DNA from: an uncultured Gammaproteobacteria bacterium
GTDB lineage: Bacteria > Pseudomonadota > Gammaproteobacteria > Xanthomonadales > Xanthomonadaceae
Direction: 5' to 3'
Assembly: GCA_946885735.1 (NCBI GenBank)
Contig: CAMPGW010000079.1
Location: forward strand, 1-13,674
DNA: 13,674 bases
Part shown: piece by piece, positions 5,204 to 13,674 of the stretch
How positions within the stretch are numbered: position 1 is the first letter of the stretch
How the letters are laid out: every line of letters begins with the position of its first letter
Program-made: the position numbers and the translations under genes
The notes under the pieces: model-generated
The model's input: the letters and a program-made list of their open reading frames with translations, nothing else
Databases searched by the model: none
What the model was told of the DNA's origin: nothing

Positions 5204-6098
5204 CCGGCAGGAACTTCAGCGGATCGACCGGCTTGCCGTTGCGGCGGATCTCGAAGTGCAGCATGTCGCGGATGGCACCGGTGCGGCCCATCTCGGCGAT
5301 GGTGTCGCCGGCCTTCACCCGCGCGCCCTCGACCACCAGGCGCTTGCGGTTGTGCGCGTAGGCCGACAGCCATTCGTCGGAGTGCTTGAGGATGATCAGC
5401 TCGCCATAGCCGACCAGGCCTGCGCCGGAATAGACCACGATGCCGTCGCCGGCGGCGAGCACGGGCTGGCCGGCGGTTCCCGCGATGTTGATGCCCTGCT
5501 GGGTCGGATCGCCGGCGACGTAGCGGCCGATGATCTGGCCCTGGGTCGGCCACCGCCAGCCGGGCGCTGGGCCGGCGGCGGGCGCAGGCGCACGCACGGG
5601 CGTGGCAGCTGATGCTGCCGGCGGAGACTGCGACGGCGCGGTCGCGGGGCCGCCACCGGTGGGTGGCCGCGTGCCTGGCGCGCTCGTGCCGCCGGGCGGG
5701 AGCGAGGACACCGGCGGCCGCGGCACCGGCGTCGAATTGCGCGGACGCGGCCGCGGCGGATTCGACGCGACCGGGCGTGATCCCTCCGGACGCAGCCGCA
5801 AGCGCTGCCCGATCTCGATCACATAGGGGTCGCGGATGCCGTTCCAGACGGCGACGTCCTGGTAGCGCAACCCGTAGCGGAAGCTGATGCCGTACAGGGT
5901 TTCACCGCGCCGCACCACGTGCACGCCACCGGACGGCAGCGGCTGCGCGGCCGCCCGCGATGCAGGCCGAACCGCGCGCGAGTCCGTGCGCCGCGGCGCA
6001 TCGTAATCGCGCCGCACCACGCGCGATTGCCCGCAAGCCGCCAGCAGCGCCGCCAGGCAGGCCGTCGCGAGCAACAGCGATGCGGCGCGCGCGTTCAC
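5196..6098 (-). CDS. nlpD: LysM/M23 murein hydrolase activator NlpD
   Basis: Outer-membrane lipoprotein that activates periplasmic amidases (AmiC in E. coli) at cell separation. The 300-aa protein has a lipoprotein signal (lipobox LAAC, Cys22), a LysM domain at about 59-103 (VHVVRRGETLYGISFRYG to GQRLRLR), a Pro/Gly/Ser-rich linker (about 105-185) and a C-terminal LytM/M23 domain ending HFEIRRNGKPVDPLKFLP. The metal-binding residues are lost: the HxxxD site reads QQGIN and the HxH site reads MLH. It is therefore expected to be an activator rather than a peptidase, as in E. coli NlpD. The frame is open further upstream, but GTG at 6098-6096 is the start: it overlaps the yqaA stop (GTGA, 6095-6098), has GGAGG 5 nt upstream, and gives a proper signal peptide. 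rpoS does not follow. Confidence 0.92.
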   Translation of the reverse strand: MNARAASLLLATACLAALLAACGQSRVVRRDYDAPRRTDSRAVRPASRAAAQPLPSGGVHVVRRGETLYGISFRYGLRYQDVAVWNGIRDPYVIEIGQRLRLRPEGSRPVASNPPRPRPRNSTPVPRPPVSSLPPGGTSAPGTRPPTGGGPATAPSQSPPAASAATPVRAPAPAAGPAPGWRWPTQGQIIGRYVAGDPTQQGINIAGTAGQPVLAAGDGIVVYSGAGLVGYGELIILKHSDEWLSAYAHNRKRLVVEGARVKAGDTIAEMGRTGAIRDMLHFEIRRNGKPVDPLKFLPGP

Positions 6099-6703
6099 CC
6101 GTGCCTCCAGTACAACCAGGCCACCGCGACGACCAGCAGCACCATCGCGATCCAGCCGAGCCATTCGATGTTCTTGCGCAGCGCCGCCTCGGCCTTCTCG
6201 CCACCCCAGCGGATGGCGGCGGCGATCAGGTACACGCGCTTGCCGCGGCCGACCAGCATGCAGGCCAGGAAGGGCCCCATCGGCACGCCGACGATGCCCG
6301 AGGCCCAGGTCACCACCTTCATCGGAATCACCGGCTGGATGGCGGCGACCAGCAGCGTGCCGTACAGCGCCATCGGGTGCTCGTCCATCTGCAGCTTGAG
6401 GTCGTTCACCCAGGTGCCGATGCCCGCCTGCAGCTTCGGGCTGAGCAGGGGCTGCACCAGCTCGTAGGCGAAGTGGCCGAGCGCGTAACCGACCAGCGCG
6501 CCGAGGATCGAGCCGACCAGGCTCAAGGTCGCGAAGTAGAACCCGCGCTTGGGCTGCGCCAGGCACATCGGCGCCAGCATCACCTCGGGCGCGACCGGAA
6601 AGATGATCGCCTCGATGAAGCTGAGCAGGGTCAGGTGCAGCGGTGCCTTGGGATGTCGCGACCACGCCAGCGCGCGGTCGTAGAGCGGACCGAAGAGCTT
6701 CAT
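6095..6703 (-). CDS. yqaA: DedA/VTT-domain inner-membrane protein YqaA
   Basis: A 202-aa inner-membrane protein of the DedA/SNARE-associated (VTT) superfamily, whose better-known members move lipids such as undecaprenyl phosphate across the membrane; YqaA itself is poorly characterised. The N-terminal part has the reentrant-type segment LLSFIEAIIFPVAPEVMLAP (residues 26-45) with Glu31, Pro36, Pro39 and Glu40, then a Gly-rich helix with GSILGALVGYALG (64-76). A second reentrant-like stretch is IQPVIPMKVVTWASG (around 121-137), and a C-terminal helix (LGWIAMVLLVVAVAWLYW) ends the protein. Start ATG 6703-6701 has GGAGG 3 nt upstream and lies 10 nt after the pcm stop. Its end overlaps nlpD by 4 nt. 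The same pcm-yqaA-nlpD order is familiar from Xanthomonas-type genomes. Confidence 0.88.
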   Translation of the reverse strand: MKLFGPLYDRALAWSRHPKAPLHLTLLSFIEAIIFPVAPEVMLAPMCLAQPKRGFYFATLSLVGSILGALVGYALGHFAYELVQPLLSPKLQAGIGTWVNDLKLQMDEHPMALYGTLLVAAIQPVIPMKVVTWASGIVGVPMGPFLACMLVGRGKRVYLIAAAIRWGGEKAEAALRKNIEWLGWIAMVLLVVAVAWLYWRHG

Positions 6704-6713
6704 GCGCCTCCGC

Positions 6714-7388
6714 TCACAGGATGCCCGGCAGCAAGGGCACGAAGGCCACCTTGCCGAGGTTCTCGCGCAGCACGCCCTCGGGCGTCTTGCGGATGCGCAG
6801 CAGGTCCTGCATCCCGGGCTCGCCGACCGGGGCGACCAGCGTGCCGCCGTCGGCGAGCTGGTCGAGCAGCGAGGGATCCAGCGCCGCGCCGGCAGCCGTC
6901 ACCAGGATCGCGTCGAAAGGCGCGTGCTCGGGCCAGCCGAGCCGGCCGTCGTCGTGCTTGGTGCGCAGGTTCAAACCGAGGTTGCGGAAGCGCCGACGCG
7001 CGACCCGCAGCAGTTCCTCGATGCGCTCGACGGTGTAGACCTCTAGCCCGAGCGTGGCCAGCACCGCCGCCTGGTAGCCGGAGCCGGTGCCGATCTCCAG
7101 CACGCGCTTGGGCGCGCCATGCTCGATCAAGGCCTCGGTCATGCGCGCGACCACCCAGGGTTGCGAGATGGTCTGGCCGTTACCGATCGGCAGCGCGGTG
7201 TCCTCGTAGGCACGCGAGGCCAGCGCCTCGTCGATGAACAGGTGCCGCGGCACCGTGCGCAACGCGGTGAGCACGCGCTCGTCCTTGATGCCGCCCTCGC
7301 TGCGCAGGCGCTCGACCAGGCGGTCGCGGGCGCGCTGCGAGGTCATGCCCTGCCCGTTCGCGCCGGGATGCGAGTGGATGCGCGTCAT
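6714..7388 (-). CDS. pcm: Protein-L-isoaspartate O-methyltransferase
   Basis: Uses S-adenosylmethionine to methylate abnormal isoaspartyl residues so that they can revert to aspartate, a repair of aged proteins. The protein is 224 aa. The signature [13 protein letters not shown] (from residue 71) holds the conserved active-site Ser75. SAM-binding motif I is [15 protein letters not shown] (96-110), followed by [17 protein letters not shown] and FDAILVTAA. The frame extends upstream into surE, but ATG 7388-7386 forms a TGATG junction with the surE stop, implying coupled translation. Met15 ([10 protein letters not shown]), nearer the E. coli start, is an alternative. Pairing with surE is a long-known arrangement of the two repair and stationary-phase survival genes. 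Confidence 0.95.
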   Translation of the reverse strand: MTRIHSHPGANGQGMTSQRARDRLVERLRSEGGIKDERVLTALRTVPRHLFIDEALASRAYEDTALPIGNGQTISQPWVVARMTEALIEHGAPKRVLEIGTGSGYQAAVLATLGLEVYTVERIEELLRVARRRFRNLGLNLRTKHDDGRLGWPEHAPFDAILVTAAGAALDPSLLDQLADGGTLVAPVGEPGMQDLLRIRKTPEGVLRENLGKVAFVPLLPGIL

Positions 7389-8167
7389 CACGACGCGGTC
7401 TCCATCGCGGCGGTCAGCCCGCCGACCCATTGGGCGACGTTCTCCAGCGCCTGGTAGCGCGTCAGGTCGACGTGGATCGGCGTGATCGAGATGTAGCCGT
7501 TGTGCACGGCGTGGAAGTCGGTGCCGGCGCCCGCGTCCTGCGCGCTGCCCGGCGGGCCAATCCACCAGATCGGCCGGCCGCGCGGATCGAGTTGGCGGAT
7601 GCAGGGCTCGGCGCGATGGCGGTTGCCCAGGCGGCTGACCTCGTAACCGCGGATCTCGTCCCAGGGCAGGTCCGGCACGTTGACGTTGAGGATGGTGTCG
7701 GCCGGCAGCGGATCGGCGACCAGCCGCGCGCAGATCTCCACCGCCGCGCGCGCCGCCGACTCCCAGTGCAGCGCCTTGTGGTCGCGCGTGGCCAGCGACA
7801 CCGCGATCGCCGGCAATCCGAGGCAGCGCCCTTCCATCGCCGCGGCCACGGTGCCGGAGTAGATGACGTCGTCGCCGAGGTTGGAGGTGTTGTTGATGCC
7901 GGACAGGACGATGTCGGGATCGGACTCGAGCATGCCCGACAGCGCCAGGTGCACGCAGTCGGTCGGCGTGCCGGCTACGCTCCAGGTGTCCTCGCCGCGG
8001 CGGTGCGCGCGGATCGGCTGGTCCAGGGTCAGCGAATTGCTGGCGCCGGAACGGTCGCGGTCGGGCGCGACCACCGTCACCGCGTGGCCGGCCTCGCGCA
8101 GGGCCTGCGCCAGGTGGCGGATGCCCGGGGCGTCCACGCCATCGTCATTGCTCACCAGAACCCGCAT
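7388..8167 (-). CDS. surE: 5'/3'-nucleotidase SurE
   Basis: Metal-dependent nucleoside monophosphate phosphatase of the survival protein SurE family, cytosolic. The protein is 259 aa, close to E. coli (253). The active-site metal residues are visible: NDDG with Asp8 and Asp9, Ser40 in [10 protein letters not shown], and Asn92 in the [20 protein letters not shown] segment (89-108), the SurE signature. The frame runs on upstream, but ATG 8167-8165 starts exactly at the canonical [10 protein letters not shown], with GGAGGA about 11 nt upstream. It is the first gene of the surE-pcm-yqaA-nlpD unit and has a 89-nt divergent intergenic region shared with the smr gene. That makes it the one place in the - strand block where a fresh promoter is expected. 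Confidence 0.96.
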   Translation of the reverse strand: MRVLVSNDDGVDAPGIRHLAQALREAGHAVTVVAPDRDRSGASNSLTLDQPIRAHRRGEDTWSVAGTPTDCVHLALSGMLESDPDIVLSGINNTSNLGDDVIYSGTVAAAMEGRCLGLPAIAVSLATRDHKALHWESAARAAVEICARLVADPLPADTILNVNVPDLPWDEIRGYEVSRLGNRHRAEPCIRQLDPRGRPIWWIGPPGSAQDAGAGTDFHAVHNGYISITPIHVDLTRYQALENVAQWVGGLTAAMETAS

Positions 8168-8192
8168 TTCGCGTCCCGTCCTCCAAAGTTGA

Positions 8193-8198
8193 ATGATA
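8193..8198 (-). promoter_or_regulatory. Candidate -10 element for surE
   Basis: Read on the - strand this is TATCAT, matching TATAAT at four positions including the key T-A...T, about 25 nt before the surE start and just upstream of its ribosome site. No good -35 box is visible 16-18 nt upstream in the GC-rich sequence, so this is only a candidate. Confidence 0.3.
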
Positions 8199-8222
8199 GC
8201 GGATGCCCCCGGGCGCGGCAGC

Positions 8223-8250
8223 TTGCCTTGCCGCGTGCAGCCGGTAGGCT
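8223..8250 (+). promoter_or_regulatory. Candidate promoter giving a leaderless smr transcript
   Basis: TTGCCT (8223-8228) and TAGGCT (8245-8250) are 16 nt apart. The TAnnnT box ends 6 nt before the smr ATG at 8257, so transcription would start at or next to the start codon. The only Shine-Dalgarno-like string (GGAGG, 8251-8255) is one base from ATG, too close for normal use, which fits leaderless translation. Confidence 0.4.
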
Positions 8251-8256
8251 GGAGGC

Positions 8257-8796
8257 ATGAAGCGCCGGCCACCGACGATTTCGCCCGAGGACGCCGCGTT
8301 GTTCCGCGACGCGATCGGCGAGGTGCGCCCGATCGAGGTGGAGGAAACCGCCGTGGAGCGCCCCAGGCCGGCGCCGGAGGCGCGCCGGCTGGCGCTCGAC
8401 GAGGCCGAGGCGCTGCGCGAATCGCAGGCCACCGGCAGCGCACCGCCGCTGGACGGCGCCGAGCTGCAGAGCTACCGCCGCCCGCAAGTGGACGAGCGGG
8501 TGTTGCGCCAGCTCAAGCGCGGCGAGTTCAGCATCCAGGACGAGATCGACCTGCACAACCTGCGCGCGGCCGAGGCCGAGTCGGTGCTCAAGCGCTTCCT
8601 CAACGAGGCTGGCAAGGGCTTCCACCCCTGCGTGCGCATCGTCCACGGCAAGGGCCTGCGCTCGGAAGGCGCGCCGGTGCTGAAGATGCTGGTGGATCGG
8701 GTCTTGCGCCAGCGCGGCGACGTATTGGCCTTCGCTTCGGCGCCGCCGGCGCAGGGTGGCGCGGGCGCGGTGCTTGTGCTGCTGGACCACCGCTGA
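8257..8796 (+). CDS. Smr-domain protein
   Basis: A 179-aa protein whose C-terminal half is a Smr (small MutS-related) domain, a nucleic-acid nickase or RNA-cleaving module. Visible motifs are [20 protein letters not shown] (95-114), where D-L-H is the conserved catalytic-type motif, [11 protein letters not shown] (126-136) and the closing strand AGAVLVLL (168-175). The N-terminal 90 residues are charged and Pro-rich, as in the SmrA/SmrB (YfcN-type) proteins; E. coli SmrB cleaves mRNA at collided ribosomes. I do not assign SmrA or SmrB. It is the only + strand gene in the long - strand block, diverges from surE, and its stop is one base from the truD stop. Transcription of the truD unit would run through it antisense. 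Confidence 0.9.
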   Translation: MKRRPPTISPEDAALFRDAIGEVRPIEVEETAVERPRPAPEARRLALDEAEALRESQATGSAPPLDGAELQSYRRPQVDERVLRQLKRGEFSIQDEIDLHNLRAAEAESVLKRFLNEAGKGFHPCVRIVHGKGLRSEGAPVLKMLVDRVLRQRGDVLAFASAPPAQGGAGAVLVLLDHR

Positions 8797-8797
8797 T

Positions 8798-9814
8798 TCA
8801 GGCGTGCACGGCGCCGAGTTCGGCCAGTAGTTCGGTGGCGTAGGCGCCGGGCGGCAGGCTGAACCGAAGGCGCAGCACGCCCTCGCCTTCCCACTGCCAG
8901 TCGAGGTCGCGCACGCGCACGCGCAGCGCGCGCCGTTCCTGCTTCATGCCGGCGGCTTCGAGGCCGACGCGCAGGTCGGCGAAGGGTTCGGCCGCGGCCA
9001 ACTCCAGTTCCCGACACGCACCTTCGCATCGCAGTTCGCCCAGCCCCCACTGCGGACCGGTCGGATGGATGTCCTGCTCGGCCACGCGAGCCGCGAGCGC
9101 CTCGTCGAAAGGCTGCGGGCCGAACACGCTGTGGGTGCCGTCGAGCATCCACACCTCGCCCTCGCGGCCGCGGTTCCAGTCGCCGGCCTCGATGCGCGCG
9201 GCCAGCACGGCGTTGAAGATCGCCGAGCGCGCGGCCGACAGGTAGATCGAACGCTGCTCGCGCTTGACCCGCGCGCCGGCGAACATGCGCCGGGCCGCCG
9301 CGACGTTGTCGCCTTCGCGGCCGAAGCGTTGCTCGCCGAAATAATTGGGCAGGCCGCCGGCCTCGATCGCACGCAGGCGCGCATCCACCGCCGCGTGGTC
9401 GCCCTGCGCCTCGCGCAGCACCAGCGAGAAACGGTTGCCCAGCAACGCGCCGCGCGAGAGCTTGCGGTTGTGCCAACGGGCGTCGAGCACGTGGAAGTCG
9501 TCGGATTCCAGCGCGGCGGCGTCCGGCGCGACGCGCCTGGGCAGGTGCACCGAGAAGCGCTGCCGCGTGCGCCCATGCCGGTCCTTCATGCCGGCGACGC
9601 CGATGCCCATCTCGGGGATCCCGGCCCAGGCCGCCAGCTTGCGCGCGGCGAAGGCGGTGTTCATGCCGACCTTTTCGATGGTCAGCAGCAGGTGCTCGCC
9701 TTCGCCAGTCGCCTCGAAGCCCGGCAATTCCTCCACCAGGAAGTCGTCCGGGGTGGTCTTGTAGCGGGCCTCGAGCACCGGCGCGCCGTGGGCGCGCGGC
9801 AGCAGGTCGCTCAT
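8798..9814 (-). CDS. truD: tRNA pseudouridine(13) synthase TruD
   Basis: Converts uridine 13 of tRNA-Glu to pseudouridine. The protein is 338 aa (E. coli 349). The catalytic Asp is Asp78 in AGMKDRHG, equivalent to Asp80 in the E. coli GLKDKH motif. The TruD hallmark [10 protein letters not shown] lies at 156-165. [14 protein letters not shown] (116-129) and the C-terminal [14 protein letters not shown] are also typical, and the internal TRUD insertion domain spans the middle. Start ATG 9814-9812 overlaps the ispF stop as ATGA, so translation is coupled. The gene ends one base from the convergent smr gene with no terminator between them. Confidence 0.96.
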   Translation of the reverse strand: MSDLLPRAHGAPVLEARYKTTPDDFLVEELPGFEATGEGEHLLLTIEKVGMNTAFAARKLAAWAGIPEMGIGVAGMKDRHGRTRQRFSVHLPRRVAPDAAALESDDFHVLDARWHNRKLSRGALLGNRFSLVLREAQGDHAAVDARLRAIEAGGLPNYFGEQRFGREGDNVAAARRMFAGARVKREQRSIYLSAARSAIFNAVLAARIEAGDWNRGREGEVWMLDGTHSVFGPQPFDEALAARVAEQDIHPTGPQWGLGELRCEGACRELELAAAEPFADLRVGLEAAGMKQERRALRVRVRDLDWQWEGEGVLRLRFSLPPGAYATELLAELGAVHA

Positions 9815-10284
9815 GCCATTTCCAGCAGGACCACGGCCTGCGCCGCCAGGCCTTCGCCGCGGCCGGTGAAGCCCAGGCGTTCGGTGGTGGTCGCCTTCAC
9901 GCTGATGCGGCCGATGTCGCAGGCGAGGTCCGCGGCGAGGTTCGCGCGCATCTCATCGGCATGCGGACCGACGCGGGGTTGCTCGCCGATCAGGGTCAGG
10001 TCGGCGTTGCCGACCACGTAGCCGCGCTCGCGCACCAGGGTCGCGCAGCGACGCAGCAGCGCGCGGCTGTCGGCGTCCTTCCAGCGCGGATCGGTGGGCG
10101 GGAAATGCTTGCCGATGTCGCCCAGCGCCAGCGCGCCGAGCAAGGCGTCGCAGAGCGCATGGATCAATACGTCGCCGTCGCTGTGGGCGACGAGCCCGCG
10201 CGTGAACGGGATGCGCACGCCGCCGAGCATGACGTGGTCGCCCTCGCCGAAGGCATGCACGTCGAAACCGCTGCCGATGCGCAT
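9811..10284 (-). CDS. ispF: 2-C-methyl-D-erythritol 2,4-cyclodiphosphate synthase
   Basis: Fifth enzyme of the MEP isoprenoid pathway: cyclises CDP-methylerythritol 2-phosphate with loss of CMP. A 157-aa subunit of a homotrimer. The zinc ligands Asp8 and His10 (GFDVHAF) and His42 ([16 protein letters not shown]) are present, as are [14 protein letters not shown] and the C-terminal signature [17 protein letters not shown]. Residue 5 is Ser where E. coli has His (IGHGF); this is outside the metal site. The start lies 10 nt after ispD, the substrate-supplying enzyme two steps earlier, and the stop overlaps truD by 4 nt. Confidence 0.97.
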   Translation of the reverse strand: MRIGSGFDVHAFGEGDHVMLGGVRIPFTRGLVAHSDGDVLIHALCDALLGALALGDIGKHFPPTDPRWKDADSRALLRRCATLVRERGYVVGNADLTLIGEQPRVGPHADEMRANLAADLACDIGRISVKATTTERLGFTGRGEGLAAQAVVLLEMA

Positions 10285-10294
10285 GGTCCGCTCC

Positions 10295-10981
10295 TCAGGC
10301 GCCGCGGCGCAGGATGAATTCGGCCAGGGCCAGGTCGGCCGGGGTCGTGACCTTGATGTTGTCCTCCGAGCCCTCCACCAGCCTGGGCTTCAGGCCGAGG
10401 CGCTCCATCGCCATCGCCTCGTCGGTGACCTTGGCGCCGACGCGCATCGCCGCCTGCAGCGCACGCGTGAGGCCGCCGCGACGAAACATCTGCGGCGTCA
10501 GCGCGCGCCACAAGGCCTCGCGCGGCTCGGTCATGGCGCTGCGACCCTCGTCGTTGGCGCGCTTGAGCGTGTCGCGCACCGGCGCGGCCAGGATCGCGCC
10601 GATCGGATCGGCCTGGCCGATGGCGAACAAGCGGCTCAGGTCCACGCCGCGCAGGCAGGGCCGGGCCGCATCGTGCACGAGCACGAACTGGTCTTCGCTT
10701 ACGGTCGCCGGCAAGGCCTGCAGCGCGGAAAGCACCGAATCGGCGCGTTCGACGCCGCCCTGGCAGGTGTAGATCGGCTTGCCTTCCATCTCGCGCCAGC
10801 CCGCCCAGAACGGATCGTCGGGCGCCAGCGCGACCATCACCGCATCCACTTCGGGATGGCGCAGCAAGGCACGCAGGCTGTGCTCGATCAGGGTCAGGCC
10901 CATCACCTGCAGGTATTGCTTCGGCGTACCGGTGCCCATGCGGGTGCCGCGCCCGGCGGCGGGGACGATGGCCCAGCTCAT
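10295..10981 (-). CDS. ispD: 2-C-methyl-D-erythritol 4-phosphate cytidylyltransferase
   Basis: Third MEP-pathway enzyme: joins CTP and methylerythritol phosphate to CDP-methylerythritol. 228 aa, one cytidylyltransferase domain. The nucleotide loop is [18 protein letters not shown] (7-24) with Arg14 and Lys21. Other family motifs are [36 protein letters not shown] and [15 protein letters not shown] near the end. It is a stand-alone IspD, not the IspDF fusion found in some proteobacteria. ATG 10981-10979 overlaps the ftsB stop as ATGA. The CTP it uses is the product of PyrG, encoded upstream in the same block. Confidence 0.97.
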   Translation of the reverse strand: MSWAIVPAAGRGTRMGTGTPKQYLQVMGLTLIEHSLRALLRHPEVDAVMVALAPDDPFWAGWREMEGKPIYTCQGGVERADSVLSALQALPATVSEDQFVLVHDAARPCLRGVDLSRLFAIGQADPIGAILAAPVRDTLKRANDEGRSAMTEPREALWRALTPQMFRRGGLTRALQAAMRVGAKVTDEAMAMERLGLKPRLVEGSEDNIKVTTPADLALAEFILRRGA

Positions 10982-11385
10982 TCGGTCGGCGCCGCGTCGG
11001 GGGCGGCGGATTCGCCGCGTTGCGCGTCCTTGAATTCGACTGGCGGGCCTTCGGGAAAGCGCTGCGGCTTGTCCGCATCGGCCTCGGTGCCCGGGTTGGG
11101 CTCGACGACGCGGTAGAAGGTCTCGCCGGGCTTGACCATGCCCAGCTCGCTGCGCGCGCGCTCCTCGACGGCGGTTTCGCCGGACTTGAGGTCTTCCACC
11201 TCGGCGCCGAGGGCGTCATTGCGCTGTTGCAGGCGCGCGTTCTCGGCGCGCTGTGCCTCCACCGTTTCCCTCAGCTCACGCGCCTCGCGCCAGCCGCCGG
11301 CGCCGAACCACAGCTTGGCCTGCAATCCCGCCAGCAGCGCCAGCAGCAGAAGGACCGGCCACCAGCGGCGCAGGGTGGCTTTCAC
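10978..11385 (-). CDS. ftsB: Cell division protein FtsB
   Basis: Bitopic divisome protein that forms the FtsQLB complex linking early and late division proteins. 135 aa: a short cytoplasmic start (MKATLRRWW), one membrane helix at about 10-26 (PVLLLLALLAGLQAKLW), a periplasmic coiled coil at about 33-70 (REARELRETVEAQRAENARL and onward), and the conserved RSELGMVKPGETFYRVVEP element (78-96). A tail of about 40 disordered residues follows, making it longer than E. coli FtsB (103). The start is GTG (11385-11383), one base after the eno TGA; no good separate ribosome site is seen, so translation is probably coupled to eno. The eno-ftsB-ispD order is conserved widely in gammaproteobacteria. Confidence 0.95.
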   Translation of the reverse strand: MKATLRRWWPVLLLLALLAGLQAKLWFGAGGWREARELRETVEAQRAENARLQQRNDALGAEVEDLKSGETAVEERARSELGMVKPGETFYRVVEPNPGTEADADKPQRFPEGPPVEFKDAQRGESAAPDAAPTE

Positions 11386-11386
11386 C

Positions 11387-13519
<2,133 letters not shown>

Positions 13520-13523
<4 letters not shown>

Positions 13524-13674
13524 GAGGTGGCTCCCGAGGCGACGCGCGGTGCGGCGCCGCCGGCGGCCTTGCGCGCGCGGTGCTCGCGCGCCGCCTTGAT
13601 GAAGCCGATGAACAGCGGGTGCCCGTCGCGCGGCGTGGACAGGAACTCCGGATGCGCCTGGCAGGCGACGAACC
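13520..13674 (-). CDS. pyrG: CTP synthase, C-terminal end (partial)
   Basis: Only the last 50 or so codons are in the window; the rest lies beyond the right edge. They read [20 protein letters not shown] then [19 protein letters not shown] and a short Ala-rich tail. The HPE motif supplies the His and Glu of the glutamine amidotransferase catalytic triad (His515 and Glu517 in E. coli PyrG), and [13 protein letters not shown] is diagnostic of CTP synthase. The enzyme makes CTP from UTP with glutamine-derived ammonia; CTP is used by IspD, and by KdsB in Kdo activation downstream of KdsA. The stop overlaps the kdsA GTG by 4 nt (13520-13523). pyrG-kdsA-eno is a familiar order in this bacterial group. 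Confidence 0.95.

Noticed and set aside
6099..6665. Upstream extension of the nlpD frame, giving a 489-codon protein.
   Set aside because: The extension is out-of-frame yqaA; the lipoprotein signal, GGAGG site and GTGA overlap fix the start at 6098.

Overview
The window looks like chromosomal DNA of a high-GC gammaproteobacterium, most likely of the Xanthomonadales (Lysobacterales). The housekeeping proteins have Xanthomonas/Lysobacter-like sequences, and the gene order pyrG-kdsA-eno-ftsB-ispD-ispF-truD-surE-pcm-yqaA-nlpD is of the kind known from that group. This placement rests on recognition, not on a database search.

Layout. Positions 1-1808 carry the 3' part of rpsB and all of tsf, ending in a strong intrinsic terminator. 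The usual next gene, pyrH, is absent. Positions 1923-4710 form an accessory stretch on the + strand: a small protein of unknown function, a roughly 320-base gap without a gene, a lipoprotein gene ending in an integron attC recombination site, a small three-helix membrane protein, a polytopic metal-hydrolase-like protein, an antibiotic-biosynthesis-monooxygenase-fold protein and a glyoxalase-fold protein. A small NTF2-like gene on the - strand follows. From 5196 to the right edge almost everything is on the - strand and tightly packed. Read in its own direction it is pyrG (partial), kdsA, eno, ftsB, ispD, ispF, truD, then surE, pcm, yqaA, nlpD. One Smr-domain gene lies on the opposite strand between truD and surE.

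How the genes work together. The - strand block combines nucleotide synthesis (CTP synthase), LPS Kdo synthesis (KdsA), glycolysis (enolase), the divisome (FtsB), the MEP isoprenoid pathway (IspD, IspF), tRNA modification (TruD), nucleotide and protein damage repair (SurE, Pcm), a DedA-like membrane protein and the amidase activator NlpD. Gene ends overlap by 4 nt or lie within about 20 nt, apart from the surE start, so translational coupling is likely.

Most interesting region. Positions 3066-3124 have the full architecture of a short attC site: R'' containing the stop codon of the upstream gene, a paired L''/L' stem with one unpaired base, and an R' core. The DNA around it (about 2510-3430) is about 53% GC by hand count of sample lines, against about 68% in a flanking sample. 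No integron integrase is present. The best reading is a lone integron cassette or CALIN remnant downstream of tsf, carrying two uncharacterised envelope proteins.
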